NCBI GenBank assembly: GCA_044226785.1
Contig: JBGAGK010000012.1
Span: 73,279-137,278 of the forward strand
From: TMP-86 sp039807285
GTDB taxonomy: Bacteria; Pseudomonadota; Gammaproteobacteria; Steroidobacterales; Steroidobacteraceae
Reading direction: 5' to 3'
DNA length: 64,000 nt
Below are positions 27,548-35,311 of the stretch, in pieces. Each line of letters opens with the position of its first letter. Within the stretch, counting starts at the first letter, position 1. The notes under the pieces are model-generated. The model saw nothing but the letters and a program-made list of their open reading frames with translations. It was not told where the DNA came from and did no database searches. The position numbers and the translations under genes are program-made.

Positions 27548-28339
27548 TCACCCGGTTTCGGGGAGGCGGTCGCTGAGCAGCCCCGCGTCCGCCCAGTTTG
27601 CGAGCAGCGTCGCCGCCATCATCGGCACCTGTTCCCGGAGCAGCAACCGCTCGAGTTGCTCGCAGACCTCACCGAAGCTGGCGCCGTCCATGGCCCAGGC
27701 GAGTGCGGTAGCCTCGGCGCCGTCGATGCTGCGAAAGCGGTTCTGGAATTCCTGGCGCCACAGCAGCCAGGTTCGATGCGAAGGTGACCTGGCCGGTGAG
27801 GGTGCGGGCGCTTCCGGCGCGGCATCCAGCGCCTTCCAGATTTCCACCGCATTCCAGGCAAGACTCAGCGTTCGCAGCGAGGGATGGAAGGCGAAACGCA
27901 GCGAGCCCCAGTCCTGCGGCGCGGTGCGCGCAAGGTCCTCGCGCGAGAGCACCGGTGCATCCGCCGCATCGAAACATTCGCCCAAAGTCCATTCGAATCG
28001 CGCGAGTTCCGACAGGACGGGCTGGTCGGAGAAGGGCGGTGTCCGGGAAAGATACTCCCCGATCTGCGCGCCGAACCAACGGATGGACCGGTTGCTGGAA
28101 GGATGCGCTGCGATGAAACCCGCTGCGCACTCCTCGAAAGCCTCATCGCCCAGCGCCAGCCGCAGTTTTGGATAGGTGTCCCTCAGGGCCTCGGCGAGAC
28201 GTGCGCGGTAGGCATTGCTGTAGATGGAGAGCCGCTCGGCCGGCGCCAGCGGCGCCCGGTCCGCGATCAATGGGCACAACGATTCCCCGTTGCCCAGCAC
28301 ATCGCTCTGGAACCGCTCCTGCAGTCCGCGCAGGGACAT
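27548..28339 (-). CDS. bufC: BufC/HvfC-family RiPP maturation partner (DUF2063)
   Basis: Partner protein of an MNIO (DUF692) enzyme, thought to present the precursor peptide. The 263 residues start with the DUF2063 helical domain: LQERFQSDVLGNGESLCPLI, APAERLSIYSNAYRARLAEA, LRDTYPKLRLALGDEAFEEC and AAGFIAAHPSSNRSIRWFGA. A second helical domain carries LARFEWTLGECFDAADAPVL. The ATG shares a base with the bufB stop (TGATG), so translation is coupled. It is the last gene of the operon. No BufD/DoxX-like membrane protein follows; ccdA does. Confidence 0.82.
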   Translation of the reverse strand: MSLRGLQERFQSDVLGNGESLCPLIADRAPLAPAERLSIYSNAYRARLAEALRDTYPKLRLALGDEAFEECAAGFIAAHPSSNRSIRWFGAQIGEYLSRTPPFSDQPVLSELARFEWTLGECFDAADAPVLSREDLARTAPQDWGSLRFAFHPSLRTLSLAWNAVEIWKALDAAPEAPAPSPARSPSHRTWLLWRQEFQNRFRSIDGAEATALAWAMDGASFGEVCEQLERLLLREQVPMMAATLLANWADAGLLSDRLPETG

Positions 28340-29163
28340 CACGCCACCCGGGACAATGCCGCGCCGGCCACGCGACGCGCCATGTCGAGCTCATCGACCA
28401 ACTCGGCCAGCGGAGGGATGTTGTCGTCCCGCTCGATCATCGCCGGCACCGCGCCGAACAATTGCACGGCCTCCCCATACAATTGCCATACCTCCTCGCA
28501 GATGGGCTGATCGTGGGTGTCGATGAGGTGATTGCCGTTGTCGCTGTGACCGGCCAGGTGGATCTGGCGGATGCGCGAACTGGGTAGTGCCCGCAGGTAG
28601 TCCAGCGGATCGAAGCCGTGGTTGACGCTGCTGACGTACACATTGTTGACATCCAGCAGGATGTTGCAGTCCGCCTGCTCGGCCACCGCGCGCAGGAACT
28701 CCCACTCGGTCAGGCTGGATTCACGGTACTCGAGGTAACTGGACACGTTTTCCATCAGGATCTGCCGGCCCAGCGCATCCTGGACTTGCCTTACGTGAGC
28801 ACACACCAGGCGCAAGGCTTCTTCGGTGTACGGCAAAGGCATCAAGTCATGCAGGTTGATGCCATCGATGCCCGTCCAGCACAGATGGTCCGAAATCCAT
28901 GCCGGCTGGAAGCGGTCGGCCAGTTGCCGCACCTGAGCCAGATACTCCCGGTCAGGCGGATCGATGCTGCCGATGGACAGCGACACTCCGTGCAGCACCA
29001 GATCGAAGCGCTCGCGAATGCGCTCCAGGAATCGCAGGGGCTGACCCCCGGGTACCAGGTAGTTTTCGGTGATGGCCTCCAGCCAGTCCACCCGCGGCGC
29101 CGAGTCGAGCAGCGCCTGGTAATGGTCGCTGCGAAGCCCCAGACCAAACCCGCTGATGCTCAT
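28339..29163 (-). CDS. bufB: MNIO-family (DUF692) peptide-modifying oxidase, BufB-like
   Basis: Multinuclear non-haem iron oxidase predicted to convert cysteines of the adjacent precursor into modified heterocycles. The 274-residue TIM-barrel protein starts MSISGFGLGLRSDHYQALLD. Metal-ligand regions include WLEAITENYL, LHGVSLSIGS, WISDHLCW, ILMENVSSY, LLDVNNVYVSSVNHG, IHLAGHSDN and DTHDQPICEEVW. The start lies 32 bp after the precursor stop, and the stop overlaps bufC. Family members with this precursor type are linked to copper handling; the product here is unknown. Confidence 0.88.
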   Translation of the reverse strand: MSISGFGLGLRSDHYQALLDSAPRVDWLEAITENYLVPGGQPLRFLERIRERFDLVLHGVSLSIGSIDPPDREYLAQVRQLADRFQPAWISDHLCWTGIDGINLHDLMPLPYTEEALRLVCAHVRQVQDALGRQILMENVSSYLEYRESSLTEWEFLRAVAEQADCNILLDVNNVYVSSVNHGFDPLDYLRALPSSRIRQIHLAGHSDNGNHLIDTHDQPICEEVWQLYGEAVQLFGAVPAMIERDDNIPPLAELVDELDMARRVAGAALSRVA

Positions 29164-29195
29164 GCGTGCCTGCCAGGATCAGGAACGGAGAGTCT

Positions 29196-29480
29196 TCAGG
29201 GACGGTCGGACTTCACGCCGGTATCCGGCTTTTCTTCCTTCACCCTGGCTTGTGCCTGCGCACATTCCTCCCGGGTCAGGGAGATCCAGCCCTGTCCCTT
29301 GCAGGCGTTCTGTCCCGCGCATGAGTTCTTTGCGGTGGAACACTCGGAAGTGCCCTTGCAGGCGTTCACGCCCGCGCAGTGGACCTTGGCGGAGTCAGCC
29401 GCCGTGGCCGCCAGAGGCAGTCCCGAGGCAAGGATCAGCGCTGCGGCGGCGGCGAGGGTGGAGCCGTTGATCTTGTTCAT
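29196..29480 (-). CDS. bufA: Bufferin-type (BufA2-like) Cys-rich precursor peptide
   Basis: 94-residue exported peptide and presumed substrate of the MNIO enzyme. The signal peptide is MNKINGSTLAAAAALILASG onward, cut near ATA-AD. Six cysteines follow (35, 41, 47, 54, 60 and 73) within two copies of CAGxNACKG (CAGVNACKGTSEC and CAGQNACKGQGW). The tail is charged (EEKPDTGVKSDRP). The repeat pattern matches metal-binding bufferin or HvfA-like precursors whose cysteines are modified. It is the first gene of the operon. Whether it belongs to the BufA1, BufA2 or HvfA class is inferred from the repeat only. Confidence 0.8.
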   Translation of the reverse strand: MNKINGSTLAAAAALILASGLPLAATAADSAKVHCAGVNACKGTSECSTAKNSCAGQNACKGQGWISLTREECAQAQARVKEEKPDTGVKSDRP

Positions 29481-29558
29481 GGGTTCAATGGACCTCCAGT
29501 GTCGGAAGATAAGGACCCGGCGCAGGTGCCGGATATTTCATGAAGCCTTGAAGACGAT

Positions 29559-29575
29559 GATACTGCGGTAGTATC
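29559..29575. promoter_or_regulatory. GATACT palindrome between bufA and a divergent gene
   Basis: Perfect inverted repeat GATACT-5 nt-AGTATC in the 101-bp divergent intergenic region, ending 7 bp before the start at 29582. It is a possible regulator site; the regulator is unknown. Confidence 0.4.
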
Positions 29576-29581
29576 CGTCAA

Positions 29582-30064
29582 ATGAAGTGTCGCGGCTTGC
29601 CATCGATTGCCATCTGGAGCCTGATTTGCAACCTGTCCTGGCAAGTCACGGCGGGTGCAGGCGATCTTCCCGCAGGGCTGACTCGTTGTGCGGACGAGCG
29701 GAATGACGATGTCCGGCTTCGCTGTTTCGATCACGAGATTTCGGTGTGGCGCGCTGAAGCCGCTTCTGCGGGGCAGGAGCGAAAAGCGGAGCCAGCCGGA
29801 GAACCGTTCCCACTGCGAAGGGAAGGTTCAGAAAAGCCGGCTCCCGCTCCAACAGTCCAGGCACATTTGACGGGCGTTTCGACCCTGGCCGATGACAGGT
29901 TGTCGTTTCAGCTCGACAATGGCCAGGTCTGGGTACAAAACGAATCCAGGAGCGGGTTTCCCTCTGCCGTGGGTGACCCGGTTACCATAAAGAAAGGTGC
30001 GCTGGGCTCGATCTGGCTGATGACCGGCAAGCGCTGGGGCACACGCGTACGCCGCGTACGCTAG
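29582..30064 (+). CDS. Exported hypothetical protein
   Basis: 160 residues beginning with a probable signal peptide (MKCRGLPSIAIWSLICNLSW, cut near TAGAG). The mature part starts DLPAGLTRCADERNDDVRLR and then CFDHEIS, a two-cysteine motif seen in small periplasmic proteins. A Pro/Glu-rich linker follows, and then a beta-rich end (LTGVSTLADDRLSFQLDNGQ, VWVQNES, VTIKKGALGSIWLMT). I do not recognise a named family. It is divergent from the bufferin operon and its last 4 bp overlap the end of the sulfotransferase gene on the other strand. Confidence 0.7.
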   Translation: MKCRGLPSIAIWSLICNLSWQVTAGAGDLPAGLTRCADERNDDVRLRCFDHEISVWRAEAASAGQERKAEPAGEPFPLRREGSEKPAPAPTVQAHLTGVSTLADDRLSFQLDNGQVWVQNESRSGFPSAVGDPVTIKKGALGSIWLMTGKRWGTRVRRVR

Positions 30065-31953
30065 TCGTCGGCACGCGGCCCGAGCGCGTCTTTCAAGGGG
30101 CCCAGCCACTCTGCGTAGTGTTTCCACTGATCCACCCCCTCCCGGTAGATCGGCTGTCGAACCTGCTCGGAACTGACGGTACGCACCCTGCGCGCCGAGC
30201 GGTGAAATTCGAGGCAGGCGGGTTCGAATTCCAGTCCACAGAATTCGAGGATTCGCCGCACATTCGATTCAAGATCGGCAACCACGGACTCGTATTGGAT
30301 GTGAAGCACTTTCCCCGGGAGCACATGGTCCCAGTGGTCCATGAGATCCCGATACAAGCCATAGAACTCGCCCACTTCCCTGAGGTCGTAGCTGAACTCC
30401 TGTCCGGCGGCGAACAGGTGCTTGAAGTTGCCAAAGCAGCAGGCCATTGCGCCTCGCCGCGCATCGATGATCCGCGCATTGGGCAGGATCATGTGGATGA
30501 AACCGATTTCGCGGAAGTTGTTGGGCAGTTTGTCGATGAAAAACGGGGCACCGCGCCGGTGGATCCGGGTTTCTTCCAGATACATCTCGCCCAGTTCCCG
30601 GAGCTGGGCGCGTTCAAGGAGGGGGAGATTGGCTGGATATCCCGGTCGCGATGTTCCCTGCCGTGCACGATACAGGTTTGCCAGGCGGGGGATATCCGGA
30701 AGTTCGAGAGTGCCGTCCACTCTGGAGTGCGATGCGAGGATCTGCTCGAGCAGCGTCGAACCGGAGCGCGGCATGCCGACGATGAAGATCGGATCCGGCT
30801 TTGGACAGCCCCAGGCGCTGCGCTGGGCGAAGAAACTTCGCGTACAGATCGATGCCATGTCCAGCATCTGCTGCCGGGACTTTGCGGGATCGTAGCGAAG
30901 TTCGGAACGTTTCAACGCGTTGCCACGTCGATAGCATTCAAATGATTCCACATACTCGTGCTGGTCCTCCAGCGCCTTGCCGAGTGCAAAGCAGAGCGAG
31001 TAACGGTCCTGGGTATTCGATGTTCCCGATCCTTCAGCCCGACGCATCAACTCGATATCGGTCGGACTGAATCGGTAGGTCTTCAGGCTTGCAAGACCCC
31101 AACTGGCCCTGGCAAAACCTGCAGGTGACAGTCCGGCGACAATCCGGAACTGTTGTATGGATTCCTCGATATCACCACTGGTGCGCAGCAGATAGGCCAT
31201 CATGATGCGCACCTCAGCATTGGATGGATCCTCTTCAAGGAACTTGCGGTAGACAGCCAGAGCTTCGTCGATCAGTCCGGCGCCATCGCAGCATTGGGCG
31301 TACAGGCGGCGGTAATTCAGGTTCGATCGATCTGCTGCCAGCAGCGTGCGAGCCTCGGCCAAGGCAGAGGCAAACCGGCGACGCTGCAGCAGCACAGTAG
31401 CGAATTCAAAGCGGGCATCCAGATCGAGCGGGTCCATGCGGACCACATTCTCCAGCAGCATCTCTGCGTCATCGAGCACGTGCATCCTGACGGCAACCTG
31501 CGAAAGTACCCGCATGGCGGCGGGGTGAGGGCCACTCTTCTGCAGGAACTGGCGGATCAATGATTCGGCCTCATCCAGCCTTCCGTCGTTGAGATGGCTC
31601 GAAGCATTGACCACTGCAGGCGGGAGCCTCGCCAGCCGCTGCAGAGCCAGGACGGCGGCCTCTGATTGGGAGGGAAGCCTCATCCGGGCTGCAAGATCCT
31701 GGATGGCGCGCCAGGATTCCTCCAGGGTGTCGTTGTGATACACCGCCTTCTGGAAGGCATCCAGTGCTTCGGCGGACCGGCCGAGCTGGTGCAGGCAATG
31801 ACCGCGTTCTTCGTGAACCCGGGCATTTACCGGGTGTTGTCCTGCAAGATCGCCGAGGATCCCCAGAGCATCAGCGCATCGGCCCGCCTTGCGCAGATCC
31901 CTGGCAGCCTGAAGCCGTATTGCAGGAGATCCGGATTCATCAGGGTCGGACAA
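30061..31953 (-). CDS. TPR-sulfotransferase fusion protein
   Basis: About 630 residues. The N-terminal two-thirds is tetratricopeptide repeats (CADALGILGDLAGQHPVNAR, AEALDAFQKAVYHNDTLEES, DEALAVYRKFLEEDPSNAEV). The C-terminal sulfotransferase domain has the PAPS 5'-phosphate loop in IFIVGMPRSGSTLLEQILAS (near residue 390) and a later region NARIIDARRGAMACCFGNFK. The longest frame starts inside the terminator of the TonB gene. TTG 31953, five bases after GGAGAG, is a better start and gives MSDPDESG. It lies downstream of the receptor gene on the same strand but beyond its terminator. The sulfated target is unknown. Confidence 0.87.
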   Translation of the reverse strand: MSDPDESGSPAIRLQAARDLRKAGRCADALGILGDLAGQHPVNARVHEERGHCLHQLGRSAEALDAFQKAVYHNDTLEESWRAIQDLAARMRLPSQSEAAVLALQRLARLPPAVVNASSHLNDGRLDEAESLIRQFLQKSGPHPAAMRVLSQVAVRMHVLDDAEMLLENVVRMDPLDLDARFEFATVLLQRRRFASALAEARTLLAADRSNLNYRRLYAQCCDGAGLIDEALAVYRKFLEEDPSNAEVRIMMAYLLRTSGDIEESIQQFRIVAGLSPAGFARASWGLASLKTYRFSPTDIELMRRAEGSGTSNTQDRYSLCFALGKALEDQHEYVESFECYRRGNALKRSELRYDPAKSRQQMLDMASICTRSFFAQRSAWGCPKPDPIFIVGMPRSGSTLLEQILASHSRVDGTLELPDIPRLANLYRARQGTSRPGYPANLPLLERAQLRELGEMYLEETRIHRRGAPFFIDKLPNNFREIGFIHMILPNARIIDARRGAMACCFGNFKHLFAAGQEFSYDLREVGEFYGLYRDLMDHWDHVLPGKVLHIQYESVVADLESNVRRILEFCGLEFEPACLEFHRSARRVRTVSSEQVRQPIYREGVDQWKHYAEWLGPLKDALGPRADD

Positions 31954-31963
31954 GAAACTCTCC

Positions 31964-31992
31964 AAAAAAAAAGCGGGCCCTGAGGCCCGCTT
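31964..31992 (-). terminator. Rho-independent terminator after the TonB receptor gene
   Basis: On the minus strand a 9-bp stem AAGCGGGCC/GGCCCGCTT with a 4-nt loop is followed by nine T. It lies 28 bp after the receptor stop and just upstream of the sulfotransferase start, so it may attenuate read-through into that gene. Confidence 0.88.
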
Positions 31993-32019
31993 CAAGAAGG
32001 TCAACTCTTCAGCCGGGTC

Positions 32020-35004
32020 TCAGAAGTCCGCGGTGACGTTGAAGAACACATAACGTCCCAGCGTATCGTAGACCTGTGGATAGGTGTTGCCGTTTACATA
32101 TACGCTGCCAAAGTCCCCGCCTGCGACGATCGGCGGATTCTTGTCGAACAGGTTGTTGATGCCAAGGCGCAGTGTCACATGCGAGCCGGTTGCATATGAC
32201 ATGGACAGGTCCATGTAGTCGCGCTGACCCATGACCTTGTCGGTTGCCGGCACATCGCCCGTCAGCAGCGGGTTGGAGCTGGTGGCATCCAGATCCACCT
32301 TCTGCAGATGACGCCACTGCAACGAAACGTCGAATCCCTGAATCGGGGTCTGCCAGCTTGTACGCAGGCGATGCCGCCACTTCGGAATCGGCGTGCCGCA
32401 AGTGTTCCCGTACAGGCCAACGCAGTCATAGGACCCGAAGCCCGGAACCGGCTCGTTGATGTACTTGTCGACATAGGTGCCCATCAGGTCGAAGGACAGC
32501 TTTCCTGCAGCGCCCATGTCCAGCCGGTAACTTGAGGTGAGGTCGACGCCCTTGGTGTGCAGCGAACCCAGATTCAGGTTGCCATCCTCGATATAGCCAG
32601 AGGGCGACAGCCACAGTGAACCGGTGCCGGCTGCACGGTGGATGCGTGGACAAAAGACACCCGTGCCCGTCCCGGCCAGACACTGGGTCAGCGTGTAGTC
32701 GTAACCGTAGGTCCCGATGATGTTCTTGACCTTGATGTCGAAGTAATCCAGGGTCACAGCCAGCGAGGGAATGGCCCGCGGCGTGATCACGATGCCAAAG
32801 GTCTTGGTGTCCGATTCCTCCGGCTTCAGGTGCGGGTTACCGGCGAACTCGCCGTTGTACTGGGCTGCCGGATTGCCGATGATGTTTCCGTACTGGGCTG
32901 CGGTCACGCCGGTTCTGGCGCACTGTTCGGGCGTTGCGGTCGGCGCATAACCCGACGAGGTGGCGCAGGGATCGCCGCTGCCGTCGAGGCCGACGAATTT
33001 CCCGAGGAACAATTCCTGCAGGTTGGGCGCGCGGACAGCGCGCTGATAGCTGCCACGCAGGCGGACATCCTCGGTGGGCGCCCAGTCCACACCGAACTTG
33101 TAGGTGTTGGTCGAGAATCCCAGATCATAGTCCGAGAATCGATAGCCAGCCTCGGTGCTGAGCTCATGCGCGAACGGCCTGTCCTGCAGGATCGGCAGGC
33201 GGGCCTCGAAGAATCCCTCCTTGACCTTCAGGGATGCAGACAGCGGATAGACCGGATTTCCCTGGCCTGCCAGATCGTTCGAGATGTTCTCGATGTCGGG
33301 CTTGAGCTGCATGCGCTCCTGGCGATACTCGGCGCCGAAGGCCAGTGCCAGGCCGGACTCGGCGGTCGGCAGCTTGACGCCATACTGGGTCAGATCCGCA
33401 GTGATCGATCCGCTCAGCACCCGTTCGTCTGTCGAGCCGGTCTTGAAGCTGGGCACCGAGAAATAGTCCACCTGGTTGGGTGTGACGCCACCCAGCGTCC
33501 ACATGTTGTATGGCACGCATCCCGGAGCGCCAGAACCGCCATTGGCATTTGCCTTGCAGACGATTTGTCCCGTGACGGGGTCCAGAACAGCCTGCAGGGC
33601 GTGCGTCAGGCGGGACTTCGACACATCGTTGATGTAGTAGTCCTCATACAGTGTCTTGCCCACCATGCCGTAGACGTCGTAATTCCAGCCCTCGGAAATC
33701 TCGCCTTTGGCGCCAACGACGACACGGAACGAGGTGTGCTGCAGATCATCCTGACGCGGTCCACCCTCGACATTGCGGCGGCCGAAAATCACGTGCGCGA
33801 GGTCGGTCGGGCCAAGGCCGTTGCAGAGTACGCCCTTTTCCTGAGCCGACAGCAGAGGATTGTCGCAGTTGACCAGCCACGTGCCGTCGGGGATACCGTT
33901 GGCGTCCACGCCGGTTCCTGACCCCAGGAACGCTCCGCTCGGCGCCACCTGGGCAACCGACTGATCGTGCATGAAGCTGACCTCAGTGTAGGCCGTGGCA
34001 TGCTTGTTGATGTCCAGATGCGAGAACACCCCGCCCGTGTAGCGTTCGTCGGAACGCTGGTAGTAGTTGGTGGGCGCGAAATTGTAGGCGCCGGGTCCCT
34101 GGCTGAAAGGAATGAGTTCGCTGTTGGGGCCAACCGTGAGCTTGCCGTCCGCGGTGAAAAATCCGCCAGTGCCCGTGGTGCTCGAGCCACCGCAGACGAA
34201 AGTGGTTCCACCATTGAGATTGCAGGCACTGAAATCACGCGCGGCCTGTGTCACTGGGTTGATCTTCCGGTAACCCGCGTAAGCGGTCACGTTGCCCCTG
34301 CCGTCGGCGAAATTGCCACCCAGAATGAAGGTGACATCCTTGCCCACGCCATCGTTCACGGAGCTGTCCGGCACGGCAAACCCGCGAGCGTCATTCAGGC
34401 TCCGGAAATAGGAATCGTTGTTCCTGTGGTTGTACCAGGAACCATTTGCATCGATCCGCACACCCTGGAAATTGTCATCCATGATGAAGTTGACGACGCC
34501 GGCCACGGCATCTGCACCATACACAGCCGAGGCACCGCCCGTGAGCACATCGACCCGCTTGACCAGCGCGGCAGGGATCTGGTTGAGGTCAGGTGTGGCA
34601 TTGCCGTTCTGCGTCGGGTCGCCGGGCATCAGACGTCGACCGTTGATGAGTACCAACGTGCGCTGTGCGCCCAGGTTTCGCAGGTTGACAGTGGCAGTAC
34701 CGGTGGCGCCATTCGAGAGGTTGCTGCCGAAATCCGCATAGACCTGCGGCAGATTGTTCAGCATGTCCTCGATGCGGGTCGTACCCTGCATCTTGATCTC
34801 GTCCGCGTTGACCACGGTGACCGGGCTGATCGATTGCAGGCCAGGCTGCACGATGCGCGATCCCGTGACGACCACTTCCTGCAAGGCTACCGCCTGATCG
34901 TTGCCGGTATCCTGGGCTATTGCGGTCGACAAGCCCGCGCCGCCTGCCAGGTTCGCGAAAAGCGCATATCGAATAGCGCGCCGCAACACTTCGTTGTTGG
35001 ACAT
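32020..35004 (-). CDS. TonB-dependent outer-membrane receptor
   Basis: 994-residue receptor. A signal peptide (ends LSTAIAQ) is followed by a TonB-box-like segment (ALQEVVVTGSRI) and a plug domain (MLNNLPQVYADFGSNLSNGA, RNLGAQRTLVLINGRRLMPG, RVDVLTGGASAVYGADAVAG). A large beta barrel ends in RYVFFNVTADF with the terminal aromatic. The plug type (QRTLVLINGRR; ASAVYGADA) is common in Xanthomonadales and sphingomonads for large or organic substrates. It has a ribosome site AGGGAG before ATG 35004 and its own terminator. It is divergent from the TPR-2OG oxygenase gene and flanked by peptide/protein-modifying enzymes. Confidence 0.95.
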   Translation of the reverse strand: MSNNEVLRRAIRYALFANLAGGAGLSTAIAQDTGNDQAVALQEVVVTGSRIVQPGLQSISPVTVVNADEIKMQGTTRIEDMLNNLPQVYADFGSNLSNGATGTATVNLRNLGAQRTLVLINGRRLMPGDPTQNGNATPDLNQIPAALVKRVDVLTGGASAVYGADAVAGVVNFIMDDNFQGVRIDANGSWYNHRNNDSYFRSLNDARGFAVPDSSVNDGVGKDVTFILGGNFADGRGNVTAYAGYRKINPVTQAARDFSACNLNGGTTFVCGGSSTTGTGGFFTADGKLTVGPNSELIPFSQGPGAYNFAPTNYYQRSDERYTGGVFSHLDINKHATAYTEVSFMHDQSVAQVAPSGAFLGSGTGVDANGIPDGTWLVNCDNPLLSAQEKGVLCNGLGPTDLAHVIFGRRNVEGGPRQDDLQHTSFRVVVGAKGEISEGWNYDVYGMVGKTLYEDYYINDVSKSRLTHALQAVLDPVTGQIVCKANANGGSGAPGCVPYNMWTLGGVTPNQVDYFSVPSFKTGSTDERVLSGSITADLTQYGVKLPTAESGLALAFGAEYRQERMQLKPDIENISNDLAGQGNPVYPLSASLKVKEGFFEARLPILQDRPFAHELSTEAGYRFSDYDLGFSTNTYKFGVDWAPTEDVRLRGSYQRAVRAPNLQELFLGKFVGLDGSGDPCATSSGYAPTATPEQCARTGVTAAQYGNIIGNPAAQYNGEFAGNPHLKPEESDTKTFGIVITPRAIPSLAVTLDYFDIKVKNIIGTYGYDYTLTQCLAGTGTGVFCPRIHRAAGTGSLWLSPSGYIEDGNLNLGSLHTKGVDLTSSYRLDMGAAGKLSFDLMGTYVDKYINEPVPGFGSYDCVGLYGNTCGTPIPKWRHRLRTSWQTPIQGFDVSLQWRHLQKVDLDATSSNPLLTGDVPATDKVMGQRDYMDLSMSYATGSHVTLRLGINNLFDKNPPIVAGGDFGSVYVNGNTYPQVYDTLGRYVFFNVTADF

Positions 35005-35311
35005 TTACTACTCCCTAAAAGTCAGTATCCAGAAAGATGATGATGGGCTGTCCGTCTGAAATAATTGACCCGATCCCCATGCCGCATCAGTTCTCCAACA
35101 CTGGAATGCGGGCTGACGGACAGCTTAATGCGTGCGAGGATACCGTGGTGAAAACGCGAATGAAAGCTTTATTTGAACCGGAGGGCGATCCCAATCAGGA
35201 CAGCGCTATACTCTTTACCATTCAAGATGATCAAGTTAGGAGATATTACAATCTCAGACCCTGTTTGTTGCATCATTGCAACATGACTCCACATTTACAC
35301 AGGGTCGACAT
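35005..35311. promoter_or_regulatory. Divergent intergenic region, TonB receptor / TPR-oxygenase
   Basis: 307 bp with no gene. It holds a perfect 10-bp inverted repeat, GCTGTCCGTC at 35047-35056 and GACGGACAGC at 35115-35124, spaced 58 bp apart. A -10-like TATACT (35204-35209) faces the oxygenase gene, with no convincing -35 at normal spacing. The region is more AT-rich than its surroundings. Confidence 0.4.

Noticed and set aside
32638..33921. 427-residue ORF antisense to the TonB receptor
   Set aside because: Shadow ORF; the receptor frame has clear plug and barrel motifs.
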